From: JBKECF01 sp047974375
Lineage (GTDB): Bacteria > Bacillota > Clostridia > Lachnospirales > CAMZNU01
Direction: 5' to 3'
Length of the DNA: 64,000 nucleotides
Assembly (NCBI GenBank): GCA_047974375.1
Contig: JBKECF010000015.1
Coordinates: 54,031-118,030, forward strand
The notes beneath the pieces were generated by a model. The model ran no database searches and was not told where the DNA came from. It saw only the letters and a list, made by a program, of their open reading frames with translations. This document shows, piece after piece, positions 8,453-17,260 of the stretch. The position numbers were made by a program, and so were the translations under genes. Each line of letters opens with the position of its first letter. Within the stretch, counting starts at the first letter, position 1.

Positions 8453-9094
8453 ATGAACATTTTTGATATTGTAGGTCCAATTATGATTGGACCATCCAGT
8501 TCACATACAGCTGGTGTCGTTCGTATTGGGCAGATATGCAATAAAATTTTTGGCAAAGCAGATAAATATGAAATAATTTTTTACGAATCTTTTGCTAAAA
8601 CATATAATGGCCACGGTAGTGATAAAGCAATTATAGGTGGTTTATTAAATATGAATCCATGGGATGATAACTTACCAAAGGCTCTAGAAATAGCTAAGAA
8701 AAAAAACATGAATTACACAATGAGTACTAGTACCGACAAAAGCGAACATCCAAATGCTGTTTTAGTTAAAGCCAATAATACTTCTGTTTTAGGATTTTCA
8801 GTCGGTGGAGGAAATATACTAATAAAAAAAATAAATGATGTAAATGTAGAAATTGATGGCAAATACGATACAATTTTTATAAATCATATAGACGAACCTG
8901 GAGTAATACATGAAGTGACTGAAGTATTATATAAATATGCAATTAACATTGCTAATATGAAGGTCTATCGTTCTGAAAAAGGTGGTAATGCTATTATGAT
9001 TATTGAAATTGATGGCACAATTAACCCAAATGTTACCCAAGAACTTAATAGTAAATGCAAAATAAACAAAAGCACAATAATTCCATCAATATAA
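8453..9094 (+). CDS. sdaAB: L-serine dehydratase, iron-sulfur-dependent, beta subunit
   Basis: A 213-residue beta subunit of the anaerobic L-serine deaminase, which converts L-serine to pyruvate and ammonia. The N-terminus NIFDIVGPIMIGPSSSHTAG is the family signature. An ACT domain (GVIHEVTEVLYKYAINIANMKVYR) occupies the last ~75 residues and probably senses serine. I chose the ATG at 8453, seven bases after GGAGG, rather than the in-frame TTG at 8441, which overlaps that ribosome site. It is paired with sdaAA 12 bases downstream. Confidence 0.96.
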   Translation: MNIFDIVGPIMIGPSSSHTAGVVRIGQICNKIFGKADKYEIIFYESFAKTYNGHGSDKAIIGGLLNMNPWDDNLPKALEIAKKKNMNYTMSTSTDKSEHPNAVLVKANNTSVLGFSVGGGNILIKKINDVNVEIDGKYDTIFINHIDEPGVIHEVTEVLYKYAINIANMKVYRSEKGGNAIMIIEIDGTINPNVTQELNSKCKINKSTIIPSI

Positions 9095-9106
9095 GAAGGT
9101 GATAAT

Positions 9107-9970
9107 ATGAATACAATAGCAGAACTAATAAAGTCAGCAGAAGAAAAAAACACAACAATATCTCAAATAATACTCAATGAAACAATAGAAAAAGATGAAA
9201 TTAGCAAAGAAGAAATATTAAAAAGGATGTCAGAAAGTTTTTTAGTAATGGAAGAATCTATAGAAAAAGGATTAGAAAAAGACATTAAATCCTTAAGTGG
9301 TCTTACTGGTGGCAATGCTTATTTAATGAACAACAGCACTTCAAATTTTTCCGGCAGCTTTACTAAAGACATAATTTCATATGCTTTAGCAGTTACAGAA
9401 GTTAATGCATGTATGGGGAAAATTGTTGCTGCGCCAACCGCAGGTAGCTGTGGCATTTTACCAGCCTGTCTTTGTGTATTGAAAAAACATAACAATATTC
9501 CAAATAAAAAAATTATTATGTCACTTTTAAATGCAAGTGGTATTGGTATGGTTATTGCAAAAAATGCCTCTATTTCAGGTGCTGAAGGTGGATGCCAAGC
9601 AGAATGCGGCAGTGCAAGTGCCATGGCGGCTAGTGCTATAGTAGAAATACTAGGAGGTACACCAGAAATGTGTGGCCATGCCATTGCTCAGGCCATAAAA
9701 AGCCAAATGGGATTAGTCTGTGACCCTGTAGCGGGTCTTGTAGAAGAACCTTGTATAGTAAGAAACGTAAGCAGTAGCATTATAGCCGTAACTTCTGCCG
9801 AAATGTCACTAGCTGGAATTAAGTCTATAATACCGGCAGATGAGGTAATATCTGCCATGGATTCAGTAGGCAAACAAATTCCACCTGCATTGCGTGAAAC
9901 ATCTTGCGGTGGACTCGCCGTAACTAAAACTGGATTAGAAATAAAAAACAGACTTTACTCACATTCGTAA
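9107..9970 (+). CDS. sdaAA: L-serine dehydratase, iron-sulfur-dependent, alpha subunit
   Basis: A 287-residue catalytic alpha subunit that holds the [4Fe-4S] cluster. Conserved cysteines are visible in AGSCGILPACL, GGCQAECGSASAM, the CDPVAGLVEEPC segment and ETSCGGLAVT. The length is normal. It forms a two-gene operon with sdaAB, separated by an AGAAGGTGATAAT ribosome site. Serine breakdown to pyruvate fits a fermentative amino-acid-using anaerobe. A stem-loop follows at 10000-10036. Confidence 0.97.
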   Translation: MNTIAELIKSAEEKNTTISQIILNETIEKDEISKEEILKRMSESFLVMEESIEKGLEKDIKSLSGLTGGNAYLMNNSTSNFSGSFTKDIISYALAVTEVNACMGKIVAAPTAGSCGILPACLCVLKKHNNIPNKKIIMSLLNASGIGMVIAKNASISGAEGGCQAECGSASAMAASAIVEILGGTPEMCGHAIAQAIKSQMGLVCDPVAGLVEEPCIVRNVSSSIIAVTSAEMSLAGIKSIIPADEVISAMDSVGKQIPPALRETSCGGLAVTKTGLEIKNRLYSHS

Positions 9971-9999
9971 ATATAATTCTAAAACATTTAAATATAGAA

Positions 10000-10036
10000 T
10001 GACGAGTAATAATGAATTTTCCATTACTACTCGTCA
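10000..10036. terminator. Stem-loop between convergent sdaAA and glycosidase gene
   Basis: GACGAGTAATAATG (10001-10014) pairs with CATTACTACTCGTC (10022-10035) with a single mismatch, around a seven-base loop. It lies between convergent genes and could serve both strands. There is no clean T-run on either side, so terminator strength is uncertain. Confidence 0.65.
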
Positions 10037-10048
10037 ACCTATTAGCTA

Positions 10049-11290
10049 CTAATTTCCTATAGGTTGCTTTCCGTCCAACTCATCTATCATATTTAAAACA
10101 AGCATATTCCAATTTAAAAAACCACCATTCATAACGGGATTTCCATTAAATGGATTATAATATTCATGCAAGGATCCGGATTTTTCTATGTCTTTACCCA
10201 AAAGCTCAACTGTTTCATCACAAATTTGTTTAGCCTCTTTTTGGTATCCATAATTCATAAGTCCCCTAAAAACTACATAGTTAGCAACAAGCCAAATAGG
10301 CCCTAGCCAATTTGACGGATTATTTGTAACAGATAAATTAAACATTTTTTCATCCTTAGATAAAGTCGTAATACCATATTTTGAAGAGAATGTATTTTCA
10401 TCGAATATATGCTTAACCATTTCTCTAGCCTGCTCTTCTGTTGCAAAACCAACTAACATTGGTATAAAACCAGACCATGTTCTTATTTTAATTGGCAAAG
10501 TTTTCCAAAAAACACCTAATCCTTCATGAAACCAATCAAACTTTCTAGTTTTTATATCTACGTCAACTGAATAAAAAAACTTATCTCTCTTGTCATACAT
10601 TTCTTTATTTATATTTTCTTTTAATTTAGCAGATTTATTTTTATATACTAAATTTTCTAAACCATTGTTTGTTAAAATTTTACTCATCGACTCTAATTCT
10701 TTTACCATAAAACTATTAAGAAAAATATTAGCAGTAGAAAATTTTGGACGTCCAAAGGTAGCAGGGTCATTATCCATTCCAATCATAATATCATCTGCCC
10801 AGACATACAGCTGGCAATTTTCATTTAAATAATACTCATCATAGCATACAAAATATTTTTCTAGTTGAGGAATATATTTTTTTATCCAGCTATAGTCACT
10901 AATATAATCAGAAATTATACATATTTGGTTACACAAAAAAGGTTTATGCATATTCATAATAATTCCTTCCTTATGCTTTTGATTTAAATAAGGTTCTTCC
11001 ATATTCTCTAATACAGCTAAAGCCATAGCAATATAACCATCATCCAATTGGTGGTCTAAAAAATTCAACACATTACCTTTACCATGTTCTATGATTCTAT
11101 CTTTAATACCACTTTCCTCAGCAATGTTGAGCAAAGAATATAACGACCAATAAGTGTCCCAATCCCATACATTCCCTTTATACACTGACCCTGGGTCTAT
11201 AAATGGATATTTAATATAGCCATAGGGATCCTTTAAAGTAGTTTTTATATTTTTTAATATATATTCCCTAAGTTCTTTTTTATAATTCAT
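10049..11290 (-). CDS. Trehalase-like (GH63/GH37-type) glycosidase
   Basis: A 413-residue cytoplasmic protein with the (alpha/alpha)6 glycosidase pattern. It has YKGNVWDWDTYWSLY near residue 40 and DDIMIGMDNDPATFGRP near residue 165, probably holding the acid aspartate. SNWLGPIWLVANYVVFRG lies near residue 325, and SGSLHEYYNPFNGNPVMNGGF near the end, probably with the base glutamate. These patches are shared by GH63 and related trehalase-fold families. No signal peptide is seen, so it acts on an imported sugar. It is the last gene of the ABC importer operon (13259-14599), 25 bases after a permease. The substrate, an alpha-glucoside or mannosylglycerate-like sugar, cannot be told from sequence. 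Confidence 0.75.
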   Translation of the reverse strand: MNYKKELREYILKNIKTTLKDPYGYIKYPFIDPGSVYKGNVWDWDTYWSLYSLLNIAEESGIKDRIIEHGKGNVLNFLDHQLDDGYIAMALAVLENMEEPYLNQKHKEGIIMNMHKPFLCNQICIISDYISDYSWIKKYIPQLEKYFVCYDEYYLNENCQLYVWADDIMIGMDNDPATFGRPKFSTANIFLNSFMVKELESMSKILTNNGLENLVYKNKSAKLKENINKEMYDKRDKFFYSVDVDIKTRKFDWFHEGLGVFWKTLPIKIRTWSGFIPMLVGFATEEQAREMVKHIFDENTFSSKYGITTLSKDEKMFNLSVTNNPSNWLGPIWLVANYVVFRGLMNYGYQKEAKQICDETVELLGKDIEKSGSLHEYYNPFNGNPVMNGGFLNWNMLVLNMIDELDGKQPIGN

Positions 11291-11315
11291 ATTAGCACCT
11301 CAATTATTTAGTTGA

Positions 11316-12152
11316 CTATCCTTTTATGGCACCTGAAGTCATTCCTTCTATTACTGCTTTGTTTAAGAAAAGATACACAATTAAAAGGGGGAAAACACTT
11401 AAGGAAATAGAGGCGAAAATCGCACCCCAATTCTTTGAGCCAAATTCATCTTGGAAATATAATAATCCAGTCATTATCGTTTTAAGTTCCGTACTGCTTA
11501 TAAATGTCATTGAAAATAATAAATCGTTCCATTTAAAGAAAAATTGAAGTACTAACACTGTAACAATTGCATTTTTCATTAAAGGAACAACTACCATAGT
11601 CATTAATTTACTAATGCCACACCCGTCAATTACAGCAGCTTCTAATAACTCATTTGGTAAAGATTTAAAAAATGCTATTGTTAAATATGTGGATAAAGAT
11701 AATCCGAACGCCACATATGAAATTACTAAACTTGATCGAGTATTGTACAAACCTATTGTATTATAAATTTGAAATAAAGGTAAAAGAGCTGTTGTTATGG
11801 GAACCATTATCCCTATACCTATTAATCCACGCACGAACTTCCTATATTTCCATTCCATTTTTGTCAAAGCAAACCCTAGGGTTACAGAAAAAAATACAAT
11901 AAACACTAATGATATTAAAGTATTAATCAAACTATTTTTGAAGAATGTGGACATATTTCCCCTTGTCCAAGCATCAATATAATTTTGAACATAGAAACCA
12001 CTATTTAATGCATACGCTGGCTTTGTAACAAATTCAGATGGCTCTTTAAATGATGCTGTTAGCATCCAAAAAAGAGGATAAACTGTTATCGCAAGCAATA
12101 CAACTGTTATTATTGCCGTTAAAACACTAGCAAATTTATTTTTTTTATTCAT
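11316..12152 (-). CDS. Sugar ABC transporter permease, MalG/LacG type
   Basis: A 278-residue inner permease with six predicted helices. The EAA loop reads LPNELLEAAVIDGCGISKLMTMVVVPLMKNA, which docks the ATPase. The C-terminus (NKAVIEGMTSGAIKG) is typical of CUT1 carbohydrate permeases. It is the second permease of the operon at 10-14.6 kb, 14 bases after its partner. No ATPase gene is present, so a shared MsmX-type ATPase elsewhere is expected. Confidence 0.92.
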   Translation of the reverse strand: MNKKNKFASVLTAIITVVLLAITVYPLFWMLTASFKEPSEFVTKPAYALNSGFYVQNYIDAWTRGNMSTFFKNSLINTLISLVFIVFFSVTLGFALTKMEWKYRKFVRGLIGIGIMVPITTALLPLFQIYNTIGLYNTRSSLVISYVAFGLSLSTYLTIAFFKSLPNELLEAAVIDGCGISKLMTMVVVPLMKNAIVTVLVLQFFFKWNDLLFSMTFISSTELKTIMTGLLYFQDEFGSKNWGAIFASISLSVFPLLIVYLFLNKAVIEGMTSGAIKG

Positions 12153-12166
12153 TTGTTCACCACTTT

Positions 12167-13048
12167 CTATTCATAATCTACATCAAAAAGATTTATAATA
12201 CGAGAGCCAACAATACACACAATAAAAACAAATAAAGCAATTACACTGGCATATCCTACTTTATTAAATGTAAAAGCAACATTATACATATACATTGAAA
12301 GAGATGTTGTTGCTGTGCCAGGACCTCCGCCTGTTAAAGCTAACGATGATTCAAACATTTTAACAGTCCCTGTAAAACTAAATATCATACATGTAACTAA
12401 CATCGGTCTTAAAAGAGGGCCTAGTATGTTTTTAAATAAATTAGGTGCGTTACACCCATCAATCTTTGCTGCCTCAATAACCTCTCCTGGTATATCCAAT
12501 AAGGCACCATAAAAGATAACTGAATAAAATCCCATGGCAACCCAAATATCCATTACTGCAAGCGAAGGCAGCGCCGTAGATGATTGCCCAATCCAAGCTT
12601 GCACAAATCCATCTAAACCCAATCCATCTAAAAAACTGTTAAGTAATCCATAATTTGGTTGAATTTCATATATCTTCGAAAATAGTTGGCCTACAGCCAC
12701 TGTAGGTATAACTACAGGAAAAAAAATTAAAGTTCGCACAAGATTTTTTCCTTTTACTAACCAAAACTTAAAAAATAAAGCCAGTAACAGCCCTAGCCCT
12801 ACTTGTCCAAAAGTTACTGACAATATGTATTTAATATTTACTGTTAAGGCATTAGTAAAATTTTTATCTTTAAAAATCATTCCGTAATTATTCAAACCCG
12901 AAAACTCCCATTTTAGCCCTGGTGACCCTGTGAAAAAAGTGTAATAAAAAGACCAGAATACAGGTAATATTACAACGGCTAAGTAAAGTAATAATCCTGG
13001 TAGCACAAAAAAAGCTATAGCTTTTTTATCACTAAGAACATTCTTCAT
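12167..13048 (-). CDS. Sugar ABC transporter permease, MalF/UgpA type
   Basis: A CUT1 permease of about 293 residues with six membrane helices and the EAA motif DIPGEVIEAAKIDGCNAPNLFKNILGPLL. FTGTVKMFESSLALTGGGPGTAT near the C-terminus is typical of the MalF branch. I placed the start at 13048, where ATG AAG AAT follows GGAGG by nine bases. An upstream in-frame ATG at 13105 would add 19 charged residues without a ribosome site. It pairs with the downstream permease and the binding protein gene. Confidence 0.92.
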   Translation of the reverse strand: MKNVLSDKKAIAFFVLPGLLLYLAVVILPVFWSFYYTFFTGSPGLKWEFSGLNNYGMIFKDKNFTNALTVNIKYILSVTFGQVGLGLLLALFFKFWLVKGKNLVRTLIFFPVVIPTVAVGQLFSKIYEIQPNYGLLNSFLDGLGLDGFVQAWIGQSSTALPSLAVMDIWVAMGFYSVIFYGALLDIPGEVIEAAKIDGCNAPNLFKNILGPLLRPMLVTCMIFSFTGTVKMFESSLALTGGGPGTATTSLSMYMYNVAFTFNKVGYASVIALFVFIVCIVGSRIINLFDVDYE

Positions 13049-13118
13049 ATTTATTTTACCTCCATAATTTTTTTTAATATAGTTTAATTTATATTTTTGC
13101 TTCATTTTCTACTCTAGT

Positions 13119-13207
13119 GTTCAGCTTTGCTTTATTGCTTGAGCAACCAACTTCGCAAAAACTAAGCACTCTGCGTTTATCTGCCGTTCATTGCAATTCT
13201 ATTAAGC
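13119..13207 (+). repeat. Dispersed repeat A, copy 1
   Basis: An ~85-bp sequence with the order GCTTTGCTTTATTGCT, then CCAACTTCGCAAAAACTAA, CTGCGTTTATCTGC and CGTTCATTGCA. Matching sequence recurs at 14764-14815 and as a split copy at 14829-14859 plus 15456-15530. It lies in the intercistronic space between the binding protein and permease genes, so it is transcribed as part of the operon mRNA. Confidence 0.75.
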
Positions 13208-13210
13208 CAA

Positions 13211-13245
13211 AAAACACTTAGGTGTTTCATATACCTAAGTGTTTT
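13211..13245 (-). terminator. Intercistronic stem-loop between binding protein and permease genes
   Basis: AAAACACTTAGGT and ACCTAAGTGTTTT form a perfect 13-bp stem with a nine-base loop, ending in TTTTTT on the minus strand. It lies 14 bases past the binding protein stop. Such hairpins cause partial termination or protect the upstream mRNA, giving excess binding protein over permease. A similar device sits at 47720-47757. Confidence 0.8.
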
Positions 13246-13258
13246 ATATAGTCAGAAA

Positions 13259-14599
13259 CTAGTTACTCATATTGTATGCATTTTGTATTTGTTCCATATA
13301 ATCTTCTGGTGTAATTTCTCCATTAATTAATGTTTGAATTTGTTCTTGTGCTATTGTTGCCGTTTCACTATTCATTGAAGCTTCAAACCAAGTTGTAGAC
13401 TTTTCAACCTTCGCTAACTCATCAGCAACTATTTGTGTGTAAGGGCTTAAGTTTGGTTCAACTGTATATTTGTAGCCAAGAATAGTCCCATAATCTTCCA
13501 TGCCAGTATTCCCTACATTGTCAACAAAATATTTTAAAAACTCTTTAGATACATCATCATATTTACTTTTATCCATAACTAGTATATTGCCGCAGTTCAT
13601 AGAATATTCATTTTGAGAACTAATGCTATCATCTACAACAGGAACGTTAAAAAATCCAACCCCATCCATGCCTGCTGGATTTGTATCTTCATTTAAATCA
13701 CCAGCAAACCAACTACCATTATATAGCATAGCAGCAGTTCCAGACATTACCATATCTCCCGCTGTACCCATATCAACTGTTACTACCCCTTGTCCAAAAT
13801 AACCTTTGTTCGCCAAATCTTGAATAGCTTTAGCTGATGCAACATATCCTTCGTCTGTATAAGATGCTTCACCAGTACTAGCTTTTTCCATTGCGTCCAC
13901 ACCCATTGAACGATACGCATAAGCATTAACTAGACGAGTTAAAGGCCATCTATCAGCCCCTCCTGCTGTAAGCGGTTGTATACCCAAACTATTTAATTCT
14001 TCACATACAGCTTCAAATTCCTCCCACGTTGTTGGAACTTCTACACCTGCTGTTTCAAATAGTTCTTTGTTATACCAAAAGCCCTCTATGTTTAATCCAA
14101 GGGGTAAATCATACAAATCTTCTGTTCCAGATAAAGTTTTTAATAAAGATGTAGCACCATCTTCTAAATTACCATATACTCCTAGATCATTTAATTCAGT
14201 TGACATATTTACAAGCTTGTCAGCTTCTATTAAGTCCACTATAGGCCTTCCCGATTCGTACGCAAACATGTCAGGCAAATCATTAGAAGCTACTAAAGTC
14301 GCAACTTTTTGCTTTAAGCTATCAGAAGAAACTAGTTCGTACTCATAGTTAAAATTTTCATTCATATCAGTTTTATAACCTTCCATTAATCCAGTTAATA
14401 ACTTTCCATAAACTTCATCTTCTGACCAAATTGTAAGCATTTTAAAATTCTTTTCACCAGAAGTTTCATTTGTACTACTAGTATCATTTTTTGCTGTATC
14501 TTCAGTTTTAGCAACCGCATCTTCTTTAGCTCCACAACCTGTAAAAATAGATGTAGCTATAGTCATTATCGCTAAAGCTGATATAATTTTTCTTTTCAT
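13259..14599 (-). CDS. Sugar ABC transporter solute-binding lipoprotein
   Basis: A 446-residue family 1 extracellular binding protein. MKRKIISALAIMTIATSIFTGC is a lipoprotein signal with the acylated cysteine in FTGC, followed by a Ser/Thr-rich linker. The body has typical features such as IEGFWYNKELFETAGVEVP and MVMSGTAAMLYNGSW. I chose the ATG at 14599, which follows GGAGG, over one four codons upstream that overlaps the ribosome site. It heads the operon with two permeases and a trehalase-like glycosidase, which points to a di- or oligosaccharide ligand. Confidence 0.93.
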   Translation of the reverse strand: MKRKIISALAIMTIATSIFTGCGAKEDAVAKTEDTAKNDTSSTNETSGEKNFKMLTIWSEDEVYGKLLTGLMEGYKTDMNENFNYEYELVSSDSLKQKVATLVASNDLPDMFAYESGRPIVDLIEADKLVNMSTELNDLGVYGNLEDGATSLLKTLSGTEDLYDLPLGLNIEGFWYNKELFETAGVEVPTTWEEFEAVCEELNSLGIQPLTAGGADRWPLTRLVNAYAYRSMGVDAMEKASTGEASYTDEGYVASAKAIQDLANKGYFGQGVVTVDMGTAGDMVMSGTAAMLYNGSWFAGDLNEDTNPAGMDGVGFFNVPVVDDSISSQNEYSMNCGNILVMDKSKYDDVSKEFLKYFVDNVGNTGMEDYGTILGYKYTVEPNLSPYTQIVADELAKVEKSTTWFEASMNSETATIAQEQIQTLINGEITPEDYMEQIQNAYNMSN

Positions 14600-14763
14600 A
14601 AAACCCTCCATTTTTTTAATTATTTAAATATTTTATACTTATAAGATATCATAATTTTCTTATTTTTAATGTATACATATGTTGTATTTTGTACAAATTT
14701 TACAGATTTTAACATCTAATTACACTTGATATTATAAAAATATTATATTTGTCTGAATTTTTG

Positions 14764-14815
14764 TTTCGCAAAAACTAAACGCTTTGCGTTTATCTGCTGT
14801 TCATTACAGTTCTAT
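14764..14815 (+). repeat. Dispersed repeat A, copy 2 (3' part)
   Basis: A 52-bp partial copy: TTTCGCAAAAACTAAACGC, TTTGCGTTTATCTGCTG, TTCATTACAGTTCTATT. It contains the small stem TAAACGC/GCGTTTA with a TTT loop. It sits directly upstream of the split copy 3, so the two form a tandem pair. Confidence 0.75.
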
Positions 14816-14859
14816 TCTGAATTTTTGCTCTGGTCATAAAGCTTTGCTTTATTGCTCGA

Positions 14860-15457
14860 CAGACTGTGTCAAAACCTTAAAATATGATATAAAAAAGCGT
14901 AAATATCGTTGGAGGTTTTAAAATGAAGTATATACAAAGTGAAAATAGATTTCAAAAAGTAATGCTACCAGATAGCATTGATGATTATATAAAAGAAGAA
15001 AACCCAACTAGAGTAATAGACGCTTTTGTAGAAACATAAATATGGGTGAACTAGGATTTAAAATAGGAGAGCATGAAAGTGGCAGACCTTCCTATGATCC
15101 AAAGGATATGTTAAAACTTTATATATACGGATACTTTAATAAAGTTAGATCAAGTAGGAAACTAAAAAGAAAAACGAAAATAAACATAGAAGTTATTTGG
15201 TTATTAAACAAATTATCCCAAGATCATAAAACGATTTCAAGATTTAGAAAGGACAATACAAAGGCTTTAAAGAACACATTTAGAGCCTTTGTTAAAGTAT
15301 GTCTAAAATTAAATTCGTATAAAAAATAACTAATAGGAAAATTAGGAGTAATATAGGAGTCTAATGTTCCCATTAGGTTCTAAAAAATGAAAATTGCTGA
15401 GATGTGATTTTGTAAACCTAAAAATTCATATATAAAGTTGAATTTTGACACAGTCTG
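14860..15457 (+). mobile_element. 598-bp deletion derivative of an IS1182-family element
   Basis: Perfect 15-bp inverted ends, CAGACTGTGTCAAAA on the left and TTTTGACACAGTCTG on the right, bound a segment that holds only the start of a transposase gene. The coding remnant begins MKYIQSENRFQKVMLP at 14923 and runs into a stop after DAFVET. It continues in another frame as MGELGFKIGEHESGRPSYDP and ends soon after FRKDN. IS1182 transposases are usually around 450-550 residues, so most of the gene is deleted. With intact ends it could still be moved by a transposase in trans. Confidence 0.8.
14923..15329 (+). pseudogene. IS1182-family transposase, N-terminal fragment with frameshift
   Basis: The first reading frame gives about 38 residues, including SIDDYIKEENPTRVIDAFVE, the family's N-terminal signature. 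A one-base deletion near 15033 creates a stop. From 15042 the next frame continues with GRPSYDPKDMLKLYIYGYFN, KVRSSRKL, IEVIWLLNKL and KTISRFRKDN, also diagnostic. The DDE catalytic core is missing. Not functional. Confidence 0.85.
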
Positions 15458-15547
15458 TTGAGCCTGAAACCAACTTCGCAAACACTAAATGCTTTGCGTT
15501 TATCTGCCGTTCATAGCTGTTTTATTCTAAGTTTTTTAACCCATATA

Positions 15548-15570
15548 AACTAAATGCTCTGCATTTAGTT
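15548..15570. repeat. Short perfect inverted repeat
   Basis: AACTAAATGC and GCATTTAGTT flank a three-base loop. The motif is a variant of the AACTAAACGC/GCGTTTA stem within repeat A, located 20-40 bases past its third copy. It may be a decayed part of the same repeat family. Confidence 0.5.
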
Positions 15571-15600
15571 ACCATTTCACCAAAGTTCTATAAAGAATAT

Positions 15601-15636
15601 AAAAAAGGTTATTGAAATTAATCAATAACCTTTTTT
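15601..15636 (-). terminator. Terminator of ylxM-ffh-rpsP
   Basis: A perfect 15-bp stem, AAAAAAGGTTATTGA with TCAATAACCTTTTTT, around a six-base loop, immediately after rpsP. On the minus strand it ends in TTTTTT. It closes the operon right after rpsP, where Firmicutes usually continue with a KH-domain gene, rimM, trmD and rplS. Confidence 0.9.
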
Positions 15637-15642
15637 ATGTTC

Positions 15643-15882
15643 TTATAAAGCACCGGCTTGTTTAAGCAATGCTCTAACTTTATCAGTCGGTTGAGCACCG
15701 TTAGAAATCCATTTTTTAGCTTCGTCTGTATCAATTTTAACAACACTAGGCTCTTTAGTTGGATCGTAATAACCAATTTCAGCAATAGCTTTACCGTCTC
15801 TTTGAGTTTTAGAGTCAGCAACTACTATTCTGTAAAAAGGAGCTTTTTTAGCACCCATTCTTTTTAATCTAATCTTTACCAT
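15643..15882 (-). CDS. rpsP: 30S ribosomal protein S16
   Basis: A 79-residue protein of normal length for bacterial S16. It starts MVKIRLKRMGAKKAPFYRIVVADS, the universal family signature, and continues ...IAEIGYYDPTKEPSVVKID. It binds 16S rRNA during early 30S assembly. It is co-transcribed with ffh 27 bases upstream; an AAAGGAGGTGAAAAC ribosome site precedes the ATG. A strong terminator follows. Confidence 0.98.
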   Translation of the reverse strand: MVKIRLKRMGAKKAPFYRIVVADSKTQRDGKAIAEIGYYDPTKEPSVVKIDTDEAKKWISNGAQPTDKVRALLKQAGAL

Positions 15883-15908
15883 GTTTTCACCTCCTTTAAA
15901 TATTTTAT

Positions 15909-17249
15909 CTATCTTAAAAACGGCATATTTCCAAATAGACCTTTTTTTTGTTTGCCACCAAAGTTGCCAAATTGCTTCATCATTTTTTTCATGTTTTTAA
16001 ATTGCTTTAACAATTTATTAATATCTTGTATGTCATTACCAGATCCCATGGCAATTCTCTTTTTTCTTGAACCATTTATTAAATCTGGATTTTTTCTCTC
16101 TTCTTTTGTCATAGACTGAATAATAGCCTCAATGTGAGCCAAAGATTTTTCATCTACATTTTCTTCTAAATTAATATTTCCAGGCAAACCGGGAATCATA
16201 CCTAATAAGTCCTTAAGAGGACCCATCTTTTTCATTTGTTGCATTTGACTTAGAAAATCTTCAAAATCAAACTCTTGATTCTTTAACTTTTCATTTAATT
16301 TAGAAGCTTCTTCCTCATCTATATTTTGCTGCACTTTATCTATTAAAGAAAGCACATCGCCCATACCAAGTATACGAGATGCCATTCTATCTGGATGAAA
16401 AGCTTCTAAATCATCAAGTTTTTCACCTGTTGCAGCAAATTTTATAGGTTTACCAGTTACAGCTTTAACTGATAATGCAACACCACCACGTGTATCACCA
16501 TCTAGCTTTGTGACTATCACACCATCAATACCCAGAGCTTCATTAAAAGCCGTAGCTACATTCACAGAGTCTTGACCAGTCATTGCATCAATAACTAATA
16601 AGATTTCTTGCGGGCAAATGGCAGATTTTATATTTTTTAGTTCATCCATTAGAGTTTCATCTATATGTAATCGTCCTGCTGTATCTAATATTACAATATC
16701 ATTGCCCTTAGATATAGCCTCATCTATAGCTGACTTTGCTATATCCACAGGGTTCGCTGTTCCCATTTGGAATATTGGTATGTTTAAAGAATTTCCTAGC
16801 ACCTCAAGTTGCTTAATTGCTGCTGGTCTATAAATATCACAAGCTGCAAGCAAAGGTCTACGGCCTTCTTTCTTTAGTTTATTAGCTAACTTTCCAGTAG
16901 TAGTTGTTTTACCTGCTCCTTGTAAACCAACCATCATGTAAACAGTTGGTGATTTTGTAGAAAAGGTAAGTTTACTTTCTACGCCTCCCATCAAAGTAGT
17001 TAATTCTTCATTAACTATTTTAACTACATGTTGCCCTGGCGTGAGGCTTTGCATTACCTCATCACCTATAGATTTTTCTGTAACTGTTTTAATGAAATCT
17101 TTTACTATTTTGAAGTTAACATCTGCATCTAGTAGGGCTATTTTAATTTCTTTCATTGCGCTCTTTACATCTTTTTCAGTTAACTTACCTTTACCTTTTA
17201 ATTGTTTAAAAACATCTTGCAACTTACTTGAGAGTGAATCAAAAGCCAT
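15909..17249 (-). CDS. ffh: Signal recognition particle protein Ffh
   Basis: A 446-residue SRP54 GTPase that delivers ribosomes making membrane and secreted proteins to the membrane with 4.5S RNA. The N domain (MAFDSLSSKLQDVFKQLKG) is followed by the G domain with GLQGAGKTTTTGKLA, DTAGRLHIDE and TKLDGDTRGG. The methionine-rich M domain forms the C-terminus (FLSQMQQMKKMGPL...MKKMMKQFG). I chose the ATG at 17249 after GGAGGG rather than a start 11 codons earlier. It lies between ylxM and rpsP, the standard clostridial order. Confidence 0.97.
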   Translation of the reverse strand: MAFDSLSSKLQDVFKQLKGKGKLTEKDVKSAMKEIKIALLDADVNFKIVKDFIKTVTEKSIGDEVMQSLTPGQHVVKIVNEELTTLMGGVESKLTFSTKSPTVYMMVGLQGAGKTTTTGKLANKLKKEGRRPLLAACDIYRPAAIKQLEVLGNSLNIPIFQMGTANPVDIAKSAIDEAISKGNDIVILDTAGRLHIDETLMDELKNIKSAICPQEILLVIDAMTGQDSVNVATAFNEALGIDGVIVTKLDGDTRGGVALSVKAVTGKPIKFAATGEKLDDLEAFHPDRMASRILGMGDVLSLIDKVQQNIDEEEASKLNEKLKNQEFDFEDFLSQMQQMKKMGPLKDLLGMIPGLPGNINLEENVDEKSLAHIEAIIQSMTKEERKNPDLINGSRKKRIAMGSGNDIQDINKLLKQFKNMKKMMKQFGNFGGKQKKGLFGNMPFLR

Positions 17250-17260
17250 ACTTACCCTCC

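Larger units (their letters stand above)
14829..15530 (+). repeat. Dispersed repeat A, copy 3, split by an IS1182-type element
   Basis: The left part ends GCTTTGCTTTATTGCTCGA at 14859. The right part resumes TTGAGCCTGAAACCAACTTCGC at 15458. Copy 1 has GCTTTGCTTTATTGCTTGA directly joined to GCAACCAACTTCGC, so the element at 14860-15457 interrupts the repeat. TCGA on the left and TTGA on the right look like a four-base target duplication with one later change. Confidence 0.7.
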
